Positions 62,426 to 64,000 of a DNA stretch of 64,000 bases are shown in pieces. A model generated the notes under the pieces. That model worked only from the letters and a program-made list of their open reading frames with translations, searched no databases and was not told the origin of the DNA. The number at the start of each line of letters is the position of its first letter. Within the stretch, counting starts at the first letter, position 1. The stretch spans positions 1,116,001 to 1,180,000 of the forward strand of contig NZ_CWHU01000005.1 of the NCBI RefSeq assembly GCF_001182725.1, given 5' to 3'. Source of the DNA: Anaerococcus jeddahensis (lineage in GTDB: Bacteria; Bacillota; Clostridia; Tissierellales; Peptoniphilaceae). The position numbers were made by a program, and so were the translations under genes.

Positions 62426-63268
62426 TTATTTAGAATAATCGTAGAATCCTTTACCAGTTTTTCTACCAAGATCTCCTGCTCTTACCATTTGTTTTAATAA
62501 TGGGTTTGGACGATATTTGCTATCACCAAATTCATTAAATAAAACTTCCATAATTGCAAGACATGTATCAAGTCCTATAAGGTCAGCTAAAGCCAAAGGT
62601 CCCATTGGATGGTTTGCTCCAAGTTGCATTCCCTTATCTATATCTTCAACGCTTGCAAGTCCATCATATAAAACTCCGATTCCTTCATTGATCATTGGAA
62701 TTAAAAGTCTATTTACAACAAAGCCTGGACCTTCTTTTACTTCAATTGGTTGTTTTCCAAATTCTTCAGCAAGTTCAAATACTTTTTTGTTTGTTTCATC
62801 GCTTGTGTGAAGTCCTCTGATAACTTCTACAAGTTTCATTACTGGAACTGGATTGAAGAAATGCATTCCTATTACATTTTCTGGTCTTTTTGTTGATGCA
62901 GCTATGTCAGTAATAGAAAGTGAAGATGTATTTGATGCAAGAATTGCTCCTTCTTTAACTACTTCATCTAATTCTTTGAAAATTTCTTTTTTAAGTTTTG
63001 GATTTTCTGTTGCAGCTTCAATAACTATATCGCAATCAGCTAAATCTTTAACTTCTGTTGTGTAAGAAATATTTTTAATAGCTTTTTCTTTAGCATCTTC
63101 TTCCATTCTTCCCTTAGAAACTTGTTTAGAATAATCTTTTTCAATTCTTGCTTTAGCGTTTTCTAAGAATTCATCTTTGATATCTCTTACTACTACTTCG
63201 TGGAATTTAGCAGCTACTTCTACAATTCCGCCACCCATAATTCCTGATCCAATTACACCAATTTTCAT
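62426..63268 (-). CDS. hbd: 3-hydroxybutyryl-CoA dehydrogenase
   Basis: The enzyme reduces acetoacetyl-CoA to 3-hydroxybutyryl-CoA in butyrate formation. The 280 residues have the NAD loop [12 protein letters not shown] and the catalytic His in [15 protein letters not shown]. The C-terminal 3HCDH domain is complete ([17 protein letters not shown]). The length fits the single-function bacterial enzyme. It has its own promoter and may be Rex-regulated. Thiolase and crotonase genes are not in the window. Confidence 0.95.
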   Translation of the reverse strand: MKIGVIGSGIMGGGIVEVAAKFHEVVVRDIKDEFLENAKARIEKDYSKQVSKGRMEEDAKEKAIKNISYTTEVKDLADCDIVIEAATENPKLKKEIFKELDEVVKEGAILASNTSSLSITDIAASTKRPENVIGMHFFNPVPVMKLVEVIRGLHTSDETNKKVFELAEEFGKQPIEVKEGPGFVVNRLLIPMINEGIGVLYDGLASVEDIDKGMQLGANHPMGPLALADLIGLDTCLAIMEVLFNEFGDSKYRPNPLLKQMVRAGDLGRKTGKGFYDYSK

Positions 63269-63304
63269 ATTTACTCCTTTGTTTTTTTAAAACGTTTCGT
63301 TTGC

Positions 63305-63322
63305 TTGTTAAATTAATAACTT
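63305..63322. promoter_or_regulatory. Rex-like operator upstream of hbd
   Basis: TTGTTAA, four bases, then ATAACTT matches the clostridial Rex consensus TTGTTAA-N4-TTAACAA at 11 of 14 positions, with one half-site perfect. It lies just downstream of the hbd -10 element, a blocking position. Confidence 0.4.
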
Positions 63323-63330
63323 ATACATAT

Positions 63331-63359
63331 ATTATAACATTGTTTTCCCGTTTTATCAA
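63331..63359 (-). promoter_or_regulatory. Promoter of hbd
   Basis: TTGATA (63354-63359), 17 nt and TATAAT (63331-63336) on the minus strand, about 60 nt before the ATG. It begins in the gap right after the CoA-transferase stop codon. Confidence 0.82.
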
Positions 63360-63380
63360 GAAATATTGACTTTTTTTTAA

Positions 63381-64000
63381 CTATTTATTGGATTTTCTCC
63401 AAATTCTCATTTTTTCAGCTTCTTTTATAAGTTCTTCTCTAAATTCTGGGTGAGCAATTGAAATTAATTTTTCTGTTCTTTCCCATAATGATTGTCCTTT
63501 AAGATTAACCATACCAAATTCTGTTGCAACATAATGAGTATTTGCTCTACATCCTGTTGGTTGAGTTCCTTGCAATAAAGTTGGAACTATATTGGAATGT
63601 CTTACTCCTTTTTTATCAACTCTTGATGAGTGTAGGGTTACAAAAGATTTCCCCCCCTTAGAATTATATGCACCAAGCATAAAATCAAGAGCTCCACCTG
63701 AACCAGAAATATGTTTTGTTCCTGAACTTTCAGCAGAAACAGTGCCATTTAAATCAACTTCGAGGGCTGAGTTAATTGACATGAAATTATCTAAAGCAGA
63801 AATTTGTTCAATTCCATTACAATAATCTACTGGTGCGGCACAAAGTTCTTCATTGTTATCAATAAAATCATATAATTCTTTGCTTCCAGCTGCAAAAGCA
63901 TAAACTTGTCTACCCCTATCAATATTTTTCTTTTTACCTGTAATTTTCCCAGCTTTTGATAGTTCAACAAAAGAATCTACATACATTTCTGTATGAACTC
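63381..64000 (-). CDS. Butyryl-CoA:acetate / 4-hydroxybutyrate CoA-transferase family, 5' end outside the window
   Basis: The visible 206 residues are the C-terminal domain of an acetyl-CoA hydrolase/transferase family enzyme ([63 protein letters not shown]). The frame stays open to the window edge, so the N-terminus is missing. It probably swaps CoA between butyryl-CoA and acetate, the last butyrate step. The exact donor/acceptor pair is inferred from the neighbouring hbd. Confidence 0.88.
   Translation of the reverse strand, partial: VHTEMYVDSFVELSKAGKITGKKKNIDRGRQVYAFAAGSKELYDFIDNNEELCAAPVDYCNGIEQISALDNFMSINSALEVDLNGTVSAESSGTKHISGSGGALDFMLGAYNSKGGKSFVTLHSSRVDKKGVRHSNIVPTLLQGTQPTGCRANTHYVATEFGMVNLKGQSLWERTEKLISIAHPEFREELIKEAEKMRIWRKSNK

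Noticed and set aside
1..64000. CRISPR arrays, prophage, rRNA operon, replication origin
   Set aside because: No regularly spaced direct repeats, phage structural genes, rRNA sequence or DnaA-box cluster were found.

Overview
The window is an AT-rich (roughly 30% GC) chromosomal segment from a low-GC Gram-positive strict anaerobe. The gene set fits the Peptoniphilaceae (Gram-positive anaerobic cocci; an Anaerococcus-like organism is my best guess). It carries butyrate-type fermentation genes, two flavodiiron proteins, a superoxide reductase, a monomeric [FeFe] hydrogenase, an ECF vitamin-transport module, Gram-positive style lipoproteins and a sortase-like tail. The genus is an inference; there is no rRNA here.

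Layout. 1-6.4 kb: a truncated NAD synthetase, then an acyl-CoA dehydrogenase/EtfA/rubredoxin-like fusion with a downstream flavodiiron protein, divergent from a second flavodiiron protein. 6.4-8.6 kb: a MITE-like repeat, an [FeFe] hydrogenase and its [2Fe-2S] partner. 8.6-16 kb: a complete phosphate operon (pstS, a pstS paralog, pstCAB, phoU, phoPR) with PHO boxes. 16-26 kb: asnA, recQ, a DUF4097-like protein, truA-ecfT-ecfA2-ecfA1, an L,D-transpeptidase and a THUMP methyltransferase. 26-29.6 kb: superoxide reductase, DegV, a metallo-beta-lactamase-fold hydrolase, a YbaK-type deacylase and an unknown protein. 29.6-35.3 kb: a PTS operon with PRD activator, EIIA, EIIB, UlaA-type EIIC, a class II aldolase, a P-loop kinase-like protein and a small unknown protein. 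35.6-41.5 kb: EamA exporter, DegV, hisS, three tRNAs (Phe-Gly-Cys), a glyoxalase-like protein, rlmH and trmB. 41.6-43.4 kb: a PadR/HAAS pair and an IS200-type element. 43.4-47.8 kb: a surface phosphatase divergent from an OatA-like acyltransferase. 47.8-54.6 kb: a MarR-controlled heterodimeric ABC exporter and a MoxR/VWA pair. 54.6-64 kb: murJ, a VanY-like carboxypeptidase, ppx-ppk1 behind a PHO box, ispE-murI, hbd and a CoA-transferase.

How it fits together. hbd, the CoA-transferase and the acyl-CoA dehydrogenase fusion belong to the acetyl-CoA to butyrate route; the hydrogenase, flavodiiron proteins and superoxide reductase handle excess electrons and oxygen stress. PhoPR probably controls Pst uptake and also polyphosphate metabolism, because the same 11-bp-periodic box precedes pstS, the pstS paralog and ppx-ppk1.

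Most notable observations: (1) both PstS-like proteins have their two lobes in reversed order relative to canonical PstS, as in a circular permutation; (2) the acyl-CoA dehydrogenase/EtfA fusion ends in a rubredoxin domain that has lost all four iron-binding cysteines; (3) the NAD synthetase glutaminase domain appears to have Asn in place of its catalytic Cys; (4) a MITE-like repeat and structured, unassigned RNA candidates near 39.8 kb and at the IS200 end. All calls were made by reading the sequence without database searches.
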